64,000 bases of DNA from Neoaquamicrobium sediminum. Its GTDB lineage: Bacteria; Pseudomonadota; Alphaproteobacteria; Rhizobiales; Rhizobiaceae. The notes under the pieces were generated by a model. It was not told the origin of the DNA. It did not search any database and was given only the letters and a program-made list of their open reading frames with translations. A program made the position numbers and the translations under genes. This document shows positions 41,596 to 51,902 of the stretch, piece after piece. The stretch spans positions 992,001 through 1,056,000 of the forward strand of contig NZ_JABETK010000001.1 of assembly GCF_013240295.1 (NCBI RefSeq). Direction: 5' to 3'. How positions within the stretch are numbered: position 1 is the first letter of the stretch; each line of letters opens with the position of its first letter.

Positions 41596-42343
41596 ATGAG
41601 TGACGGCGTCATTCTGGCCGCTGAGAATCTGACCAAGGAATTCAAGGGCTTCTTTGCCGTCGAAGACGTCAACCTCAGTGTGCGGCGCGGGCAGATTCAC
41701 GCATTGATCGGCCCCAACGGCGCCGGCAAGACGACCTGCTTCAACCTACTGACCAAGTTCCTGTCGCCGACCAGGGGCAGGATCACCTACAAGGGCGACG
41801 ACATCACATCCATGTCTTCGGCCGACATCGCACGGCTCGGGCTGGTGCGCTCGTTCCAGATTTCGGCGGTGTTTCCGCACCTGACCGCGCTGGAAAACGT
41901 CCGCATCGCCCTGCAGCGCAAGCGCGGCGACAGCTTTGACTTCTGGCGCTCGCAGAAGGTGCTTTCCGCATTCGACGACGAGGCCCGGGCGCTGCTCGCA
42001 GATGTCGGCCTTTCCGAATTCGAGACCGTCAACGCCTCCGATCTGTCATACGGCCGCAAGCGGGCGCTGGAGATCGCAACGACTCTGGCGCTCAATCCCG
42101 AGATGCTGCTGCTCGACGAGCCTATGGCGGGCATGGCGCAGGAAGACGTCGAGCGTATCTCGGCGCTCATCAAGCGCATTTCCGTCAATCGCACCATTCT
42201 CATGGTCGAGCACAATCTGTCGGTGGTTGCGAGCCTGTCCGACACCATCACCGTACTGGCGCGCGGCAAGGTGCTGGCCGAAGGAGACTATGCCACCGTG
42301 TCCAAGGACGAGCGTGTGATCGAAGCCTATATCGGAGCGGGAC

Positions 42344-42351
<8 letters not shown>
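41596..42351 (+). CDS. livG: Branched-chain amino acid-type ABC transporter ATPase, LivG-like
   Basis: First gene of a five-gene uptake operon. The 251-residue ATPase has Walker A GPNGAGKTT, signature LSYGRKRALEIATTLA (SYG form, usual for LivG), Walker B LLLDEPMAGM and MVEHNLSVV. The ATG at 41596 follows GTGAGGAA; the frame is open upstream to 41386 but without a start site. It overlaps the next gene by eight bases. It supplies energy to the LivH/LivM channel; substrate specificity is set by the binding protein and is not known. Confidence 0.9.
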
Positions 42352-43087
<736 letters not shown>

Positions 43088-43130
43088 GGGAGAGAAGGCG
43101 CGAAACGCGCCGCAATCGGAGGAGAAGAAA

Positions 43131-44321
43131 ATGAAAAGCAGATTCGTCCTTGCCGCACTGGCAGGTGTGCTCATGTCGGGAACGGCCTACGCCACCGACG
43201 TCAAGATCGGCGTCATGAACGACCGCTCCGGCATCTATGCCGACATCGGTGGCGAAGGCTCGGTGATCGCCGCAAGGCTTGCGGTCGAAGATTTCGACGC
43301 GGCCTCCAAGGGCATCAATGTCGAGATCGTGTCGGCCGACCATCAGAACAAGCCGGACGTCGGCTCCAACATTGCACGTCAGTGGTACGACACCGAAGGC
43401 GTCGACGTGATCGCCGACGTTCCGACCTCGTCGGTGGCGCTCGCCATCAACGAGATCACCCGCGAGAAGAACAAGATCTTCCTCAATTCGGGCGCTGCGA
43501 CGTCCGACCTGACGGGTGCCGCCTGCTCGCCCAACACCGTTCACTGGACTTACGACACCTGGCAGCTCGCACATGGCACTGGCAGCGCCATGGTGGAAAA
43601 CGGCGGCAAGACCTGGTTCTTCCTGACCGCCGACTACGCCTTCGGCCACGCTCTGGAGCGTGATACTTCGGCAGTGGTCAAGGAGGCCGGTGGCGAGGTG
43701 ATCGGCTCGGTCAAGACGCCGTTCCCCGGCACAGACTTCTCGTCGTTCCTGCTGCAGGCACAGGCGTCCGGTGCGCAGGTGATCGGCCTTGCCAATGCCG
43801 GCGGCGACACCGTCAACTCGATGAAGCAGGCGGCCGAGTTCGGCATCACGCAGGCCGGTCAGGCTATCGCCGGCCTGCTGGTGTTCATCAACGACGTCCA
43901 TTCGCTGGGTCTCGACGTGGCCCAGGGCCTCGTGCTGACGGAAAGCTTCTATTGGGACATGAATGACGGCACCCGCGAGTGGTCGGCCCGCTTCGAGGAG
44001 CAGACGGGCAACAAGCCGTCGATGATCCAGGCCGGCGTCTACGGCGCGGTTCTCCATTACCTCAAGGCGGTCGAGGCGGTCGGCAACAAGGAAACCGAGG
44101 CCGTCATGGCCAAGATGAAGGAGATGCCGACCGACGATCCGCTGTTCGGCAAGGGCGTGGTTCGGCAGGATGGCCGCAAGATCCACGACTCCTACCTGTT
44201 CCGCGTGAAGACGCCCGACAAGTCGGAAGGCGAATGGGACCTCTACGAGACGGTCGCCACGATCCCGGCCGAGAAGGCATTCCGTCCGATCGAGGAAGGC
44301 GGCTGCGAATTCGTCAAGTGA
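43131..44321 (+). CDS. livK: Branched-chain amino acid-type ABC transporter substrate-binding protein
   Basis: Periplasmic binding protein of 396 residues with a signal peptide cut near residue 22 (GTAYA|TDVKIG). The mature part has the type I periplasmic-binding fold of the Leu/Ile/Val family (IGVMNDRSGIYADIGGEG, PTSSVALAINEIT, TADYAFGHALE). Family members bind amino acids, amides or aromatic acids, so leucine is not certain. The start follows a strong GGAGGAGAA site. A 13-base-pair hairpin follows the stop and probably lowers expression of the permease genes behind it. Confidence 0.88.
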   Translation: MKSRFVLAALAGVLMSGTAYATDVKIGVMNDRSGIYADIGGEGSVIAARLAVEDFDAASKGINVEIVSADHQNKPDVGSNIARQWYDTEGVDVIADVPTSSVALAINEITREKNKIFLNSGAATSDLTGAACSPNTVHWTYDTWQLAHGTGSAMVENGGKTWFFLTADYAFGHALERDTSAVVKEAGGEVIGSVKTPFPGTDFSSFLLQAQASGAQVIGLANAGGDTVNSMKQAAEFGITQAGQAIAGLLVFINDVHSLGLDVAQGLVLTESFYWDMNDGTREWSARFEEQTGNKPSMIQAGVYGAVLHYLKAVEAVGNKETEAVMAKMKEMPTDDPLFGKGVVRQDGRKIHDSYLFRVKTPDKSEGEWDLYETVATIPAEKAFRPIEEGGCEFVK

Positions 44322-44334
44322 CGTAACGCTTCGC

Positions 44335-44365
44335 AAGGGAGGCGCGCGACAGGCGCGCCTCCCTT
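44335..44365 (+). terminator. Strong hairpin between livK and livH
   Basis: Perfect 13-base-pair stem AAGGGAGGCGCGC (44335-44347) / GCGCGCCTCCCTT (44353-44365), loop GACAG, 13 bases after the livK stop. It has no long T run, so it may act as a partial terminator or a 3' stabiliser of the livGFK message within the operon. Confidence 0.7.
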
Positions 44366-44388
44366 CTCATACGGCAGCAGGTTCCCAG

Positions 44389-45276
44389 ATGTTCGAACTT
44401 CTCGGCATTCCGCCCCAGGCGCTTTTCGGCCAGCTCTTGCTCGGGCTGATCAACGGCTCGTTCTACGCCATCCTCTCTCTAGGGCTGGCGGTGATTTTCG
44501 GCTTGCTGAACATCATCAATTTCACCCACGGCGCACAGTACATGCTCGGTGCATTCGTCACCTGGATGCTGCTCAACTATCTCGGCGTGAACTACTGGTG
44601 GTCGCTGCTGATCGCACCGGTCGCGGTCGGCATTACCGGCGTCATCCTGGAACGCCTGTTCATCCGGCGATTGTATCACCTCGACCATCTTTACGGGCTG
44701 CTCCTGACATTCGGCCTGGCGCTCATCACGACCGGCATCTTCAAGCAGATCTTCGGCGTGTCCGGCCTGCCCTACCAGGCGCCGCCACTGCTCTCGGGCG
44801 GACATAATCTCGGCTTCATGTACCTGCCCAACTCGCGCGCATGGGTCATCATCGCGTCGGCGGTCGTGTGCCTGGCGACATGGTTCGTGATCGAGAAGAC
44901 CAAGCTCGGCGCCTATCTGCGCGCCGCGACGGAGAACCCGACGCTGGTCGGCGCGTTCGGCGTGAACGTGCCGCTGATGATCACGCTGACCTACGGCTTC
45001 GGCGTAGCCCTTGCCGGCTTTGCCGGCGTGCTTGCCGCGCCGATCTACGCGATCAACCCGGTGATGGGCGAGAACCTCATCATCGTGGTCTTCGCCGTGG
45101 TCGTCATCGGGGGCATGGGCTCGATCCTCGGCTCGATCGTCACCGGCTTCGGGCTCGGTCTCATCGAAGGCCTGACGCGCGTCTTCTACCCCGAAGGCTC
45201 GGCGGTGGTCATTTTCGTCATCATGGCCCTGGTGCTGCTGGTCAAGCCGGCAGGGCTCTTCGGGAGGACTGCCTGA
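44389..45276 (+). CDS. livH: Branched-chain amino acid-type ABC transporter permease, LivH-like
   Basis: Integral membrane channel subunit, 295 residues and about eight membrane segments. Family features: LLLGLINGSFYAILSLGLAVIFGLLNIINFTHGAQYMLGA at the start and the EAA-like loop AATENPTLVGAFGVNV near residue 180. Its stop overlaps the livM start by one base. It forms the channel with LivM. Confidence 0.9.
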   Translation: MFELLGIPPQALFGQLLLGLINGSFYAILSLGLAVIFGLLNIINFTHGAQYMLGAFVTWMLLNYLGVNYWWSLLIAPVAVGITGVILERLFIRRLYHLDHLYGLLLTFGLALITTGIFKQIFGVSGLPYQAPPLLSGGHNLGFMYLPNSRAWVIIASAVVCLATWFVIEKTKLGAYLRAATENPTLVGAFGVNVPLMITLTYGFGVALAGFAGVLAAPIYAINPVMGENLIIVVFAVVVIGGMGSILGSIVTGFGLGLIEGLTRVFYPEGSAVVIFVIMALVLLVKPAGLFGRTA

Positions 45277-46259
45277 TGACCGCCACCACGGAAGCAACCG
45301 GCGGCCCCGTCGTCGCCCAGCAGACGGCGGGCGGCATGCCTGTCCACCACATCGCGATCTTCGCCGGCCTGCTGGCGCTGCTGATCGCCGCGCCGTTCTT
45401 CTTCTATCCGATCTTCATCATGAAGATCCTGTGCTTCGCGCTCTTTGCCTGCGCCTTCAACCTGCTGCTCGGCTATGGCGGGCTGCTGTCCTTCGGCCAT
45501 GCCGCCTATTTCGGCATGGCGAGCTATGTCTGCGCCCACGCCGCCAAGGTCTGGGGGCTGACGCCAGAACTTGCCATCATATGCGGCACGCTGGTTGCCG
45601 GGGTGCTCGGCTTCCTCATCGGTTCGCTGGCGATCCGCAGGCAGGGCATCTATTTCGCGATGATCACGCTCGCTTTCGCGCAGATGGTCTACTTCTTCTC
45701 GCTGCAGGCCGAGTTCACCGGCGGCGAGGACGGCATCCAGGCGGTACCGCGCGGCCATCTCTTCGGCCTCATCGATCTGCGCTCGCAGGAATCGCTGTAT
45801 TTCCTCGTACTGGCGATCGCCTTCGCGGGGATCCTGCTCATCTACCGCATCATCCACTCGCCGTTCGGGCAGGTGCTGAAGGCGATCCGCGAGAACGAGC
45901 CGCGCGCGATCTCGCTCGGCTATCGCGTCAACCGCTACAAGCTCGCCGTCTTCGTGCTGTCGGCGACGCTGGCCGGCCTCGCCGGAGCCACCAAGGCCAT
46001 CGTCTTCCAGCTCGCCTCGCTGACCGATGTCTACTGGACAATGTCCGGCGAGGTGGTTCTGATGACGCTGCTCGGCGGCATGGGCACCGTGTTCGGGCCG
46101 ATCGTGGGTGCTGCGGTGATCGTCACCATGCAGAACTACCTGGCGACCTTCGGCGCCTGGGTGACCATCATTCAGGGCCTGATCTTCGTGGTCTCGGTGA
46201 TGCTCTTCCGTGAAGGCATCGTCGGCGTCATCTCGAAATGGACCCGGAAGCCGCTCTGA
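45276..46259 (+). CDS. livM: Branched-chain amino acid-type ABC transporter permease, LivM-like
   Basis: Second channel subunit, 327 residues, with the LivM motifs NLLLGYGGLLSFGHAAYFG, GIYFAMITLAFAQM, KAIRENEPRAISLGY and VVLMTLLGGMGTVFGPIVGA. ATG at 45276 overlaps the livH stop (TGATG). The first 20 residues are polar and cytoplasmic. A perfect hairpin overlaps the stop codon and closes the operon. Confidence 0.9.
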   Translation: MTATTEATGGPVVAQQTAGGMPVHHIAIFAGLLALLIAAPFFFYPIFIMKILCFALFACAFNLLLGYGGLLSFGHAAYFGMASYVCAHAAKVWGLTPELAIICGTLVAGVLGFLIGSLAIRRQGIYFAMITLAFAQMVYFFSLQAEFTGGEDGIQAVPRGHLFGLIDLRSQESLYFLVLAIAFAGILLIYRIIHSPFGQVLKAIRENEPRAISLGYRVNRYKLAVFVLSATLAGLAGATKAIVFQLASLTDVYWTMSGEVVLMTLLGGMGTVFGPIVGAAVIVTMQNYLATFGAWVTIIQGLIFVVSVMLFREGIVGVISKWTRKPL

Positions 46260-46268
46260 GCGGCTTCC
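46246..46268. terminator. Hairpin over the livM stop codon, between convergent operons
   Basis: GGAAGCCGCT (46246-46255) pairs perfectly with AGCGGCTTCC (46259-46268) around CTG; the livM stop TGA lies in the loop and right stem. No T run, but its place between convergent operons suggests a termination or 3' protection role. Confidence 0.55.
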
Positions 46269-46287
46269 ATCCCTGCCGCGACCCTGC

Positions 46288-47337
46288 TCAGGCGAGCCAG
46301 CGATCCAGGTTTTCGCGCACGAACGCATCGTCGTTGAGTTCGGGATAGTCGCGCATGACGCGCGCGAGTTCCTTTTCCTGGCCCGGCCCCATGGTCTCGT
46401 CCGGGTTCAGGCACCAGATGCCCTGCAGCAGCCCCTGCCGGCGCAGCACCTCGTGGATGGCGGCGATGCAGCCGGCGAAGTCGTTGCGCACGTCGAACAG
46501 CACGCCGTTGGCATCCGTGGTGCGCGCATCCAGCTCCAGCCATTCGGCGGTTGACCGCTCGTCGGCGCGTTCGTGAATGTCGGCCAGCAACTCGACGGCG
46601 CGTCTGGTCCACACGGCCCAGTGGCCGAGCAGGCCGCCCTTGATGCGGACGCTGACCGGCTTGCCGTCGCGCTTGAACGTAAACTTGGTCATCAGGTCGG
46701 CGACGATATGGTCGTCATTGCCGGTGTAGAGCGTGATGCGGTCCTCGGCGCCGGCGTCGATCACCGCCCGCACCACGTCGAGCGTGCGATAGCGGTTGAA
46801 GGGCGCCATCTTGATGGCCACCACATTCTCGATCTCGGCGAAGCGCCGCCAGAACTCGTAGCGCAACGGCTGCCCGCCGACGGCCGTCTGCAGATAGAAG
46901 CCGATCACCGGCATGACCTCGGCGACGGCGCGGCAGTGGGCGACCAGCTCGTCCTCGCTGGCGTCCCGCATCGCCGCAAGCCCGAGCAGCACCGCATGAT
47001 AGCCCTTGGCGCGCGCCAGCTCGGCCTCGCGAACCGCCTGCTCCGTGCGCCCGATGGCACCGGCAACCATGAAAGGCTGGCTGGCATGGCGCGCGGCTTC
47101 TTCCGCCGCCAGCGAAAGCACCGGCTCCAGAAGGCCATGGTCGCGGATTTCGAACTGCGTTGTGTGGACACCGACCGCCATCCCGATTGCGCCCGCATCG
47201 AGATAATAACGCGACAGCGCGCGCTGATGGCGCTCGTCCAGCTTGCGCGAGGCGTCGAGCGCCAGCGGATGCGCGGGGATGACGCCGCCCTTGCGGAGCG
47301 CTGCGAGCGGGGTGGCGGGGATGTCGTTGATCTTCAT
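46288..47337 (-). CDS. DHDPS/NAL-superfamily aldolase-like protein, long form
   Basis: Last gene of a nine-gene catabolic operon. A 349-residue protein with a TIM-barrel of the dihydrodipicolinate synthase class: GVIPAHPLALD at the start, VAGAIGRTEQAV near residue 90, and the Schiff-base Lys in VVAIKMAPFN near 175. It is about 50 residues longer than common DHDPS proteins, and the C-terminal part (LLQGIWCLNPDETMGPGQEKELARV) is distinctive. Members cleave or form bonds between pyruvate and an aldehyde, or dehydrate sugar acids. It overlaps the TetR gene by four bases. Substrate unknown; not likely the lysine-pathway DapA. Confidence 0.78.
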   Translation of the reverse strand: MKINDIPATPLAALRKGGVIPAHPLALDASRKLDERHQRALSRYYLDAGAIGMAVGVHTTQFEIRDHGLLEPVLSLAAEEAARHASQPFMVAGAIGRTEQAVREAELARAKGYHAVLLGLAAMRDASEDELVAHCRAVAEVMPVIGFYLQTAVGGQPLRYEFWRRFAEIENVVAIKMAPFNRYRTLDVVRAVIDAGAEDRITLYTGNDDHIVADLMTKFTFKRDGKPVSVRIKGGLLGHWAVWTRRAVELLADIHERADERSTAEWLELDARTTDANGVLFDVRNDFAGCIAAIHEVLRRQGLLQGIWCLNPDETMGPGQEKELARVMRDYPELNDDAFVRENLDRWLA

Positions 47338-48056
47338 GGATTTGCTCTTGATGTGGAAGGCGTCCCGTCGACGGGGCGCAGATAGCCGAGGATGACGTCG
47401 ATCACGTGCCGGCGACGATCCGCCAGCACTTCCGGCGTCTTCGGCAGGCCGAAGATCGCGGAAAGGGTCGGGCGATTGGCGATGAAGAAATAGCAGATGC
47501 TGGCGATGGAGATGTAGAGCTGCACCGGGTCGACGCCGGCGCGAAAGACGCCGTCGCGTTCGCCCCGCTTCAGTATCTCCTCGATCAGCGCGACGAGCGG
47601 GCTGTTCAGGTCCCGCGCCTTGGCCGAATGCGCGACATGCACGCCGCCATGCAGGTTCTCGTCATTGATGAGCTTGATGAATTCGGGGTGCTGGCTGACA
47701 TAGTCGAACGAGAAGCCGATCAGCTCGCGCATCGCCTCCACCGGCGGCTTGTGCGCCAGGTCGAGCTGGCGCTCCGCCAGCCTGATGTTCTCGTAGGTCT
47801 TTTCCAGCACGGCGCTGAACAGCGCCTCCTTGCTGCCGAAATAATGGTAGATCAGCGCCTTGTTGCAGCGGGCGCGCGTGGCGATCTGGTCGATGCGGGT
47901 GCCGGTCAGGCCCTTCTTGGCGAATTCCTTCACCGCGGCCGTGAGTATGCGCGCGCGCGTTGCCACCGCATCGCGCGTCTGGCGCGGCGCATCCTTCACC
48001 GGCTTGCCCGTCGAGACGTCCTTGCCGGACGTCCCGTCCGCATCAGTATTTGCCAT
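47334..48056 (-). CDS. TetR/AcrR-family transcriptional regulator
   Basis: A 240-residue regulator with a polar 30-residue tail, then a TetR HTH (RARILTAAVKEFAKKGLTGTRIDQIATRARCNKALIYHYFGSKEALFSAVL, about residues 34-85) and a helical ligand domain of the TetR_C type. It sits inside the catabolic operon, so it may control the operon through the palindrome at 55567-55582 (inference). It overlaps the downstream aldolase gene by four bases. Confidence 0.9.
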   Translation of the reverse strand: MANTDADGTSGKDVSTGKPVKDAPRQTRDAVATRARILTAAVKEFAKKGLTGTRIDQIATRARCNKALIYHYFGSKEALFSAVLEKTYENIRLAERQLDLAHKPPVEAMRELIGFSFDYVSQHPEFIKLINDENLHGGVHVAHSAKARDLNSPLVALIEEILKRGERDGVFRAGVDPVQLYISIASICYFFIANRPTLSAIFGLPKTPEVLADRRRHVIDVILGYLRPVDGTPSTSRANP

Positions 48057-48128
48057 CTCGAACCTCGAAATGCGTCGGCTTGTCGAGAGACTTGCCGCCC
48101 CCTTGCATCCATTTTGCGGTCCAGTCGA

Positions 48129-49072
48129 TCAGCCGGGGAGCGGAATCGAGGGGTAGCCATGCAACGACTGCTGCAGGCTCGTGTCCACGATCCATGCCTT
48201 GCCCTGCTCCTCGCCTTCGAAGACCGGCGTACGCCCGAAGCGCTCCCCGAACTTCTGCGCAAGCCGGCGCACGCTGACAAGCTCCGGACCCGACAGGTTG
48301 AGCACGAAAGGCGGCGTTCCTGCTTGGGCGAGCGACTGGAGCGCGATGTCGTTGGCATCACCCTGCCAGATCACGTTGCAATGGCCGCTGCTCACCTGCA
48401 CCGGTTCGCCGGAGAGTACGGCGCGCGCGACGTCGTGCAGCACCCCGTAGCGCATGTCGATCGCGTAGGAGAGACGGATCAGCGAGACCCGGCACCGTGG
48501 ACGCGTGAGAAGTGCTCGAACATGCGTTCGCGCCCGACGCAGGAATTGGCGTATTCGCCGGGCGGGTCCAGCGGCAGGTCCTCGCGCGCGCCCTGCCCCG
48601 CTATGTCGACGAAGGGATAGACGCAGGCGGTCGAGAACACGGCGATGCGCGACTGCACGAAAGCTTCGGCGACGATCGCCGGCACATGCACGTTCATCGC
48701 CCAGGTCAGCGACTCGTTGCCCTCGGACCCGAACTTTCGGCCGGCCATGAAGACGACATTCTCCGTGCGCTCGAGGCCGTCGACTGCCTTGCGGTCGAGC
48801 AGGTCGCACTCGACCGTCTCGATATCCCAGCCCTGCAGCTTCTCCCTCAGGCCCGGCTCGGAGAAGCGGGCAACGCCGATGACGCGCTTTTCGGGCGCGG
48901 CGCGCTTGGCCATGCGCGCCAGCGTCGGCCCCATCTTGCCGCCCACGCCGAGGATGGTGATGTGTCCGTCGATGCTGCGCAGAGACGCGACGAGTTGTTG
49001 TTCGCTCGGCCGCGACAGCAGCTCCTCCAACTCTTCCTCGGTGCGGATTTCTGACGGGATGGTCTGGTCCAT
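48129..49072 (-). CDS. NAD-dependent epimerase/dehydratase family protein, reading frame interrupted once
   Basis: Short-chain extended-type sugar epimerase or dehydratase. The first frame holds the Rossmann entry (HITILGVGGKMGPTLARMA), VECDLLDRKAVD, NVVFMAGRKFGSEGNESLTWAMNV and the Tyr/Ser region (VFSTACVYPF, Y of EYANSCVGRERMFEHFS). The second begins VSLIRLSYAIDMRYGVLHDVA. One lost base in the C3 run at 48488-48490 restores HGAGVSLIRL and about 314 residues. The start follows GAGGAG. The usual YxxxK reads YxxxCVGR here, so activity may differ. Operon gene 7 of 9. Confidence 0.8.
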
Positions 49073-49090
49073 TTCAGTCTCCTCGCCGGC

Positions 49091-50554
49091 TCAGTCTGCC
49101 GGTCTTGCGTTAAGCATGGCGAACGTCCAGTCAGCCGGAGCGATGCGCTTGCCGAGATCGGGGGTGAGCGCGCAGCCGAGGCCGGGCACCTGCAGCGACG
49201 CGATGTCGAGATGGCCGTCGCGCACCGCGAGTTGCGCCCCTTGGGGCGTCTTTTCATAGAGGTCGGGATGCGCGTTCAGCGCCGCATCCGCCTCGGCGCG
49301 GGGCAGATGGTCGAGCCCGTGGAAATAGTGGTGCCCGTTGCGCTCCACATGGGTTATGCCGAGCGAGGCGACCACGGCGAGATCGGCCTGCAACGACACG
49401 ACCGGCAAGCATGTCAGGTCTTCGGCCGACTGGAAATAGCCGCCCGGCTCGCCTGACGCGGCGTTGTGATGCGCGACCAGCATCGCGTTGAGCAGCGACC
49501 GGACGACGCCCTTGCAGTTCTTGTGGCTGACGCCGCGATAGCCCAGCGCGATGGCGTCGCGGAATGCGCCTGTCCAGCCGTCCGCCTCGTCTATCAGCAA
49601 CGGCTTGCCAATCGCCGCCAGTTCGTCGGCGCCCAGCGGTCCGTCGAGCGCGACCGAGCGCTCCAGCGGCTGTTCGACGAAGAGGATCGAACGGTAGAGC
49701 TCGCCCAGCGCCGGGCGCGAGCGGATCGCTTCCATCAGGCCGGCGAAATCGTCGAGGCGCTTATACTGCTCGTTGCCGTCGAGCGTGATCGGGAACGGCC
49801 CGCCGACCTGCCTCAGCAGCCCGGCGATCTTCTCGAGACGCGCGATGTCGGCATCGGCGTCGCCGCCCACCTTGATCTTGAGATAGCGAACGCCGTCATG
49901 GCGCAGATAGTCGGCCAGCGTCTCCGGCAGGCCGTCGCCGACGCGCTGAGCCGGATCGAGGTCACCGGCATCAATCGGATCGACCAGCCCGACCGTGTGG
50001 CGCAGGCCAAGCCGCTTCAGCGGCGTGGCCGGCAACACATCGGCAAGCGACATGCCGTCCAGCTCGGGGAAGACCTGCGCCGGGCGCAGCCCGAGGACGT
50101 CGCCGCGGATGCACTCGTGGAAGGTCAGCCCAAGCGATCGCGCGATGCCGTCGATCAGCGCGCGTTCGATCATCGACACGCCGAACGAGGCGCCAAGACG
50201 ATTGAAGCCGGCGTCGAGCGCGCGCCGCTCGACCTCGCCGTCCAGTGCCCGCCATATCTCGAACAGCGTGCCCGAAGGCAGGTCGCGCGCGACCTTCGCT
50301 GCTTCCTGCACCACCCAGAGCAGGTCGGCGACATTGTCGGCCGGCGTCTTTTCCGGCCGCTTGTCGAACCATTTATAGGCCAGCAGGTCGGACGCGTAGC
50401 CCACGGCACGCCGGCCGTCGATGCTCAGTTCCAGTTCGAGCGTGAGTGCTGCCGCCGCCTCCATGGTGACGACGCCGAAGCGGAACGGCATGCGGGCAAA
50501 CGCATTGTCGATCCCGAACCGCGCCTCGCCGACCTTGATTGCTGGCGCGTTCAT
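49091..50554 (-). CDS. Enolase-superfamily protein (mandelate racemase/muconate lactonizing type), long form
   Basis: A 487-residue protein. The barrel residues of the enolase superfamily are visible: KIK (Lys226, Lys228), Asp259 in LDGNEQY, Glu294 in FVEQPL, Asp322 in IDEADGW and Lys345/Lys348 in SHKNCKG. The KxK plus late Lys resembles the muconate-lactonizing subgroup rather than the mandelate one. It is about 100 residues longer than common members, with extra length at the N-terminal capping domain and at the C-terminus. In a sugar-acid operon a dehydratase or epimerase role is plausible. It overlaps the isomerase gene upstream by four bases. Confidence 0.78.
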   Translation of the reverse strand: MNAPAIKVGEARFGIDNAFARMPFRFGVVTMEAAAALTLELELSIDGRRAVGYASDLLAYKWFDKRPEKTPADNVADLLWVVQEAAKVARDLPSGTLFEIWRALDGEVERRALDAGFNRLGASFGVSMIERALIDGIARSLGLTFHECIRGDVLGLRPAQVFPELDGMSLADVLPATPLKRLGLRHTVGLVDPIDAGDLDPAQRVGDGLPETLADYLRHDGVRYLKIKVGGDADADIARLEKIAGLLRQVGGPFPITLDGNEQYKRLDDFAGLMEAIRSRPALGELYRSILFVEQPLERSVALDGPLGADELAAIGKPLLIDEADGWTGAFRDAIALGYRGVSHKNCKGVVRSLLNAMLVAHHNAASGEPGGYFQSAEDLTCLPVVSLQADLAVVASLGITHVERNGHHYFHGLDHLPRAEADAALNAHPDLYEKTPQGAQLAVRDGHLDIASLQVPGLGCALTPDLGKRIAPADWTFAMLNARPAD

Positions 50555-51399
50555 GGCGTCCTCTCCGTCTGTTCCAGAAGCCCGTTGAGATAGCCCAGCG
50601 CCATTGCGGCAACCGTTGCTCCGTCCGGGTGATAATCAAAGGGCTCGACCCCGACGACGCCCTTGTAGCCGCCGTCGACCAGCGCGCGCATCACCGACAG
50701 GAAGCCGTGCTCCCCCTGCCCCGGCGCGCGGCGGTTGGGGTCGTTGACGTGCACGTGCCGCAGCAGGCCGGTCGGCAGATGCCGCCGGATGAGCGCGTCG
50801 GGTTGTTCCGTTTCGCCGGCCCAGGCGGCCGACGTGTCGATCATCGTCGCGAGATGCGGCGACCCGACCGCGCGCACGATCGCCGCCGCCTCGTCGATAT
50901 TGGTGGCGAAATCGGTCAGCGCCGGCGACAGCGGTTCCAGGCAATAGACGACACCGGCCCGCTGCGCGGCTTCGGCCGCGCGGGCCAGCACCACGGTCGC
51001 GTTGTCGCGCGCCACCTGCGGGCCGCTTGCATCGGCAACCCGCCGCTGGTCCGGCGAGCCGTGAACCAGAACCTCGCCGCCGAGGTCGGCGCAAAGCTCG
51101 ATCATCGCCTCGATATGGGCGACCGTGCGCGCCCGCAGGGCCGCATCGTCCGTGGTGATCGACAGGCCCTTGGGCACGGTCAGGAGCCAGTGCAATCCGG
51201 TGATGGCGATGCCTTCCCGCTCGGCCGTGCGCAGCAGGGCCCGGCGCTTCGCGAGGCCCAGGGACGCCGGTTCTGGGTCAAGCGTGAACGGTGCGAGCTC
51301 CAGCCCGTCATAGCCGAGTTCAGCCGCAAGCGCGCATTGGCGCACGAAAGGCAGCTTGCCGAGCACCTCGTTGCAGAGCGAGATCCGAAACGTCCTCAT
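50551..51399 (-). CDS. Sugar phosphate isomerase/epimerase-like TIM-barrel protein
   Basis: A 282-residue AP-endonuclease-2-like barrel (xylose isomerase-like fold). Motifs: ELGYDGLELAPF near residue 30, VLVHGSPDQRR near 115, YCLEPLSP near 155, ATMIDTSAAW, RHVHVNDPNRRAPGQGEHGF near 220 and GVVGVEPFDY near 250, which carry the metal-binding Glu, Asp and His of the family. It overlaps tctB upstream by four bases. It probably isomerises a sugar or hydroxy-acid intermediate, the identity of which is not known. Confidence 0.82.
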   Translation of the reverse strand: MRTFRISLCNEVLGKLPFVRQCALAAELGYDGLELAPFTLDPEPASLGLAKRRALLRTAEREGIAITGLHWLLTVPKGLSITTDDAALRARTVAHIEAMIELCADLGGEVLVHGSPDQRRVADASGPQVARDNATVVLARAAEAAQRAGVVYCLEPLSPALTDFATNIDEAAAIVRAVGSPHLATMIDTSAAWAGETEQPDALIRRHLPTGLLRHVHVNDPNRRAPGQGEHGFLSVMRALVDGGYKGVVGVEPFDYHPDGATVAAMALGYLNGLLEQTERTP

Positions 51400-51902
51400 C
51401 CCGGCAACCTGACATGGAAGACGACGGTAAAGACGTAGTGGACCACGAAGGCGGCAACCAGCGAGAGGGCGAGAGCCCATCCCGCAAGCACCGGCAAGCC
51501 CATCCGGCGTTGCGGGTTCAGCCACTCGGCTCCCACGGTAAACACGAAGACGAACAGCGTCGTCGCGGCAATGAACGGTATCCGGCCGAACAGCGCACCG
51601 CCGTAGATGACCACCGTGGCTATCGTGAACAGGGTGCGCTTGACGCTGCCTTCGGGCCATACGCCAATCGGCAATGTCTCGGATGCGCCACGGCCCGCGA
51701 GCGCGCGCAACACGAGCATCAGGCCCAGCACCGCGATGACGAAGCTGACGATGCCGGGCGTCAGGCCGGGTACGGTGAACGGGTCGGCGTTGCGCGCCTC
51801 GAAACGCGGCATCCGCAAGGCTTCGACGAAACCCGCAATGCCGATCACCGAAACGACCAGCCCCGATATCAGGTCGGTGCGCATGACCTTGTCCACCTTC
51901 AT
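51396..51902 (-). CDS. tctB: Tripartite tricarboxylate transporter small permease, TctB family
   Basis: A 168-residue protein with four hydrophobic segments (about 8-28, 48-68, 88-125, 140-162), the size and layout of TctB. It pairs with the large TctA-type permease and the TctC-type binding protein of the same operon. Unusually, a Gfo/Idh/MocA gene separates it from tctA. Starts overlap by four bases on each side. Confidence 0.8.
   Translation of the reverse strand: MKVDKVMRTDLISGLVVSVIGIAGFVEALRMPRFEARNADPFTVPGLTPGIVSFVIAVLGLMLVLRALAGRGASETLPIGVWPEGSVKRTLFTIATVVIYGGALFGRIPFIAATTLFVFVFTVGAEWLNPQRRMGLPVLAGWALALSLVAAFVVHYVFTVVFHVRLPG

Noticed and set aside
45186..46328. A 380-residue open frame antisense to livM
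   Set aside because: Highly charged reverse shadow of a hydrophobic permease; no independent support.
46288..47337. Reading the DHDPS-like genes as lysine-pathway dapA
   Set aside because: Both are in catabolic transporter operons, and this one is about 50 residues too long with a divergent C-terminus.
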